From positions 1,736,001 through 1,800,000 of the forward strand of contig NZ_CP046171.1 of the NCBI RefSeq assembly GCF_011801125.1: 64,000 nucleotides of DNA, in the 5' to 3' direction. Positions 62,448 to 64,000 of the stretch are shown here, piece by piece. This DNA is from Nocardia brasiliensis. Lineage in GTDB: Bacteria > Actinomycetota > Actinomycetes > Mycobacteriales > Mycobacteriaceae. The position numbers and the translations under genes were made by a program. The stretch's first letter is position 1. Every line of letters starts with the position of its first letter. Under the pieces are notes generated by a model. The model was given only the letters and a program-made list of their open reading frames with translations, ran no database searches and was not told where the DNA came from.

Positions 62448-64000
62448 ATGGCGTCGGGAGGGCCTGGTTTCGATCAGACTGAGTGGTCTGGTTTGTTGCG
62501 GGGTGCGCGGGACGGCAAGTTGCGGATGGTGCATGTTGATTCGGGTCGGTTGGGGGAGTTGACGTCGGCGTGTGAGGATTTTTTGGCGGATGTTCAGGGG
62601 TTTATTGATGCGTCGTTGAGTGTGAATTTTTCGAAGTTTTCGTGGACGCATGACAATAAGGATCCTGCGGATGGGACGCCGCAGCCGAAGGCGCGGCATG
62701 TGGTGACGACGTTGTCGAGTATGGCGATGTTGTTCGAGAAGTTCGAGCGTAAGCGGACGGTGGAGTTGGTGGAGGTGTTGAAGAATCATCAGGCGATTGT
62801 GCGGGTGATGGGGGATACGTTTGTTGCGGCGAACAAGAAGTATGTGGTGATGGATGGCGCCAATGCGAATACTTTTGTGGCGCCGGAGCGGGGGACGGAT
62901 TTGTGGCCGGAGATTTTCAGGCATTATTCGGTGCCGGCGTCGGATTGGAAGGCGGGGCCGGCGTTTTCGACGAAGGCGGGGTCGGGGGTGAGTTTTGATG
63001 TGGGGGTGAAGGGGATGGTGGAGGGGGTGGTGGAGAATGGTAAGTCGTTTGATTTGATCGGTTTTGCGAATATCGCGGAGATGTTGGGTCGCAATAGCGC
63101 TGGGGTGTATTGGTTGGCGGGGCAGTGGCGGGCGTTGGCGGATATTTGGCGGGTTTCGGTGCAGAAGTTCATGGATCGGGTGGGGCCGGTGTTCAAGGGT
63201 CAGTATTGGGAGGGGGTGGGTGCTGATCGGGCGGTGGCGTTTGTGGAGAAGTATGTGCAGGCGACGGATACTTTGTATAGTGGGTTGCTGTCGATGTCGA
63301 ATGTGGTGGGTAATACTGCTGATTTCAATGCTTTTGTGCGGTCTCATCTCCCGCTGTATGAGCATTTGTATTTCAATTCTGATGGTTCGGTGTCGAAGGT
63401 TGACGCGGACAATGGTAATGATACGAATGCGGGTCGGCATTTGCCTCGGGTGCAGACGTTTTGGGATTCGGGTGATGGGACGAGTGATCAGAAGGGGTAT
63501 GTGCTGGGTATAAAGCAGTTGGCTGGTCTTGTTCCGGTGTTCAATGATCCGAATAAGCTTGCTGGTGCGCAGGGTGATTTGCCGGGGAGTTTCAATTATC
63601 GGGGTCCGTCGGGGGATGGTCGTGGTGGGGGTGGTACGGGGGATGGTTCCGGTGGTAATTCCGGTGGTGGGTCCGGGGGTGGTACGGGGGGTAAGTCCGG
63701 TGGGCCGACCGGTGCCGAGGGCGGCGGAAAGGGCGACGGCACAGGCGGCAGCACGGGCAACGGTGCGGGTGTGCCGGGTGGTGGTATCGGCGGGAAACCG
63801 TCCTCGGGCGGTGCCGATCCGCGCGGCTCGAAGGGGATGCCGAGCGCTGTCCCCGGTCCGACGACCGGTACCCCGCGCGGCGAGAGCGGACCGCTCTCGG
63901 CGTTGTCGAAGGCCTTGCAGCAGTTGGGCTCCGGGCTGCCGACCGGTCCTTCGGGGCCGTGGGCGGCCACCGGGCCGTTGGGTGCCTTCGGCCCGACCGG
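62448..64000 (+). CDS. Large T7SS substrate-like protein, C-depleted coding strand (3' partial)
   Basis: An uninterrupted frame of 517 codons runs off the window. Residues about 15-130 and 195-340 are helical; the second part has a WXG-like turn (QYWEGVGADRAVAFVEKYVQ, Trp254), typical of WXG100/PPE-like T7SS substrates. From about residue 388 it becomes Gly/Ser/Thr-rich, then Pro-rich. TAGGAG precedes the ATG. From 62448 to about 63690 third codon positions are nearly all G or T and cytosine is almost absent (2 of 60 bases at 63001-63060, 5 of 60 at 62581-62640). After about 63700 codons return to the GC-ended style of the genome. Confidence 0.75.
   Translation, partial: MASGGPGFDQTEWSGLLRGARDGKLRMVHVDSGRLGELTSACEDFLADVQGFIDASLSVNFSKFSWTHDNKDPADGTPQPKARHVVTTLSSMAMLFEKFERKRTVELVEVLKNHQAIVRVMGDTFVAANKKYVVMDGANANTFVAPERGTDLWPEIFRHYSVPASDWKAGPAFSTKAGSGVSFDVGVKGMVEGVVENGKSFDLIGFANIAEMLGRNSAGVYWLAGQWRALADIWRVSVQKFMDRVGPVFKGQYWEGVGADRAVAFVEKYVQATDTLYSGLLSMSNVVGNTADFNAFVRSHLPLYEHLYFNSDGSVSKVDADNGNDTNAGRHLPRVQTFWDSGDGTSDQKGYVLGIKQLAGLVPVFNDPNKLAGAQGDLPGSFNYRGPSGDGRGGGGTGDGSGGNSGGGSGGGTGGKSGGPTGAEGGGKGDGTGGSTGNGAGVPGGGIGGKPSSGGADPRGSKGMPSAVPGPTTGTPRGESGPLSALSKALQQLGSGLPTGPSGPWAATGPLGAFGPT

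Noticed and set aside
62409..63440. 343-codon open frame on the minus strand, rich in Arg, His, Ile and Pro
   Set aside because: It mirrors the C-depleted plus-strand gene at 62448; it has a nonsensical composition and no ribosome binding site. It exists because NNG/NNT codons give few antisense stops.

Overview
The window is 64 kb of a high-GC actinobacterial chromosome. Gene content points to Nocardia or a close mycolic-acid-bearing relative (Corynebacteriales): a mycobacterial-type DesA3 desaturase with its oxidoreductase partner, EspC-like type VII secretion (T7SS) substrates, F420-type enzymes (LLM family, Ddn-like), many TetR regulators, and many GTG/TTG starts. This is inferred from families recognised by eye; no database was searched. 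I saw no tRNA, rRNA, CRISPR array, insertion sequence or phage module.

Layout. 1-8.4 kb: the 3' end of a HerA-like ATPase gene, two tandem diaminopimelate decarboxylase paralogues (one lacking the catalytic lysine), an SDR and an MFS gene, and a PadR regulator followed by a 2,4-dienoyl-CoA reductase. 8.4-15.1 kb: small secreted and membrane proteins, a MerR operon with a typical long-spacer promoter, a short threonyl-tRNA synthetase-like gene preceded by a Thr-Thr-Thr leader peptide and terminator, a VOC protein, an ADP-ribosylglycohydrolase and a MerB-like protein under a near-consensus promoter. 15.1-24.7 kb: TetR-controlled catabolic genes, a Tat-exported amine oxidase, and the desaturase operon. 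24.7-32.5 kb: small conserved genes, a secreted CocE-type hydrolase, a duplicated DUF4389-type membrane protein, and a three-gene ABC-2 exporter. 32.7-36.4 kb: a three-gene T7SS-associated operon, then a NarI-like membrane protein that appears to have lost all four haem-ligand histidines. 36.5-46 kb: an NCS1 permease, a PAS-GGDEF-EAL protein, a methyltransferase, an ANTAR protein and secreted hydrolases. 45.6-51 kb: a secreted M64 and S15 peptidase pair, an LLM oxidoreductase and an MHS transporter. 51-58.8 kb: a stress-flavoured stretch (Mn-catalase-like, ferritin-like, KGG protein, PAS-ANTAR, AraC, a sigma factor coupled to a Cys-containing membrane protein), with SigF/SigB-like promoter motifs, and a frameshifted hydrolase. 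58.9-64 kb: an aldo/keto reductase, a CdaR-type regulator, a DksA/TraR zinc-finger protein, and a large T7SS-substrate-like gene that runs off the end and whose first 1.2 kb is almost free of cytosine on the coding strand.

The most noteworthy candidates are the standalone ThrRS-like gene with its attenuator (11.09-12.44 kb), the decarboxylase pseudoenzyme beside its intact twin (0.5-3.26 kb), the NarI-like protein without haem ligands (35.76-36.44 kb) and the C-depleted T7SS gene (62.45-64 kb). Most regulatory assignments rest on inverted repeats next to genes of matching regulator families.
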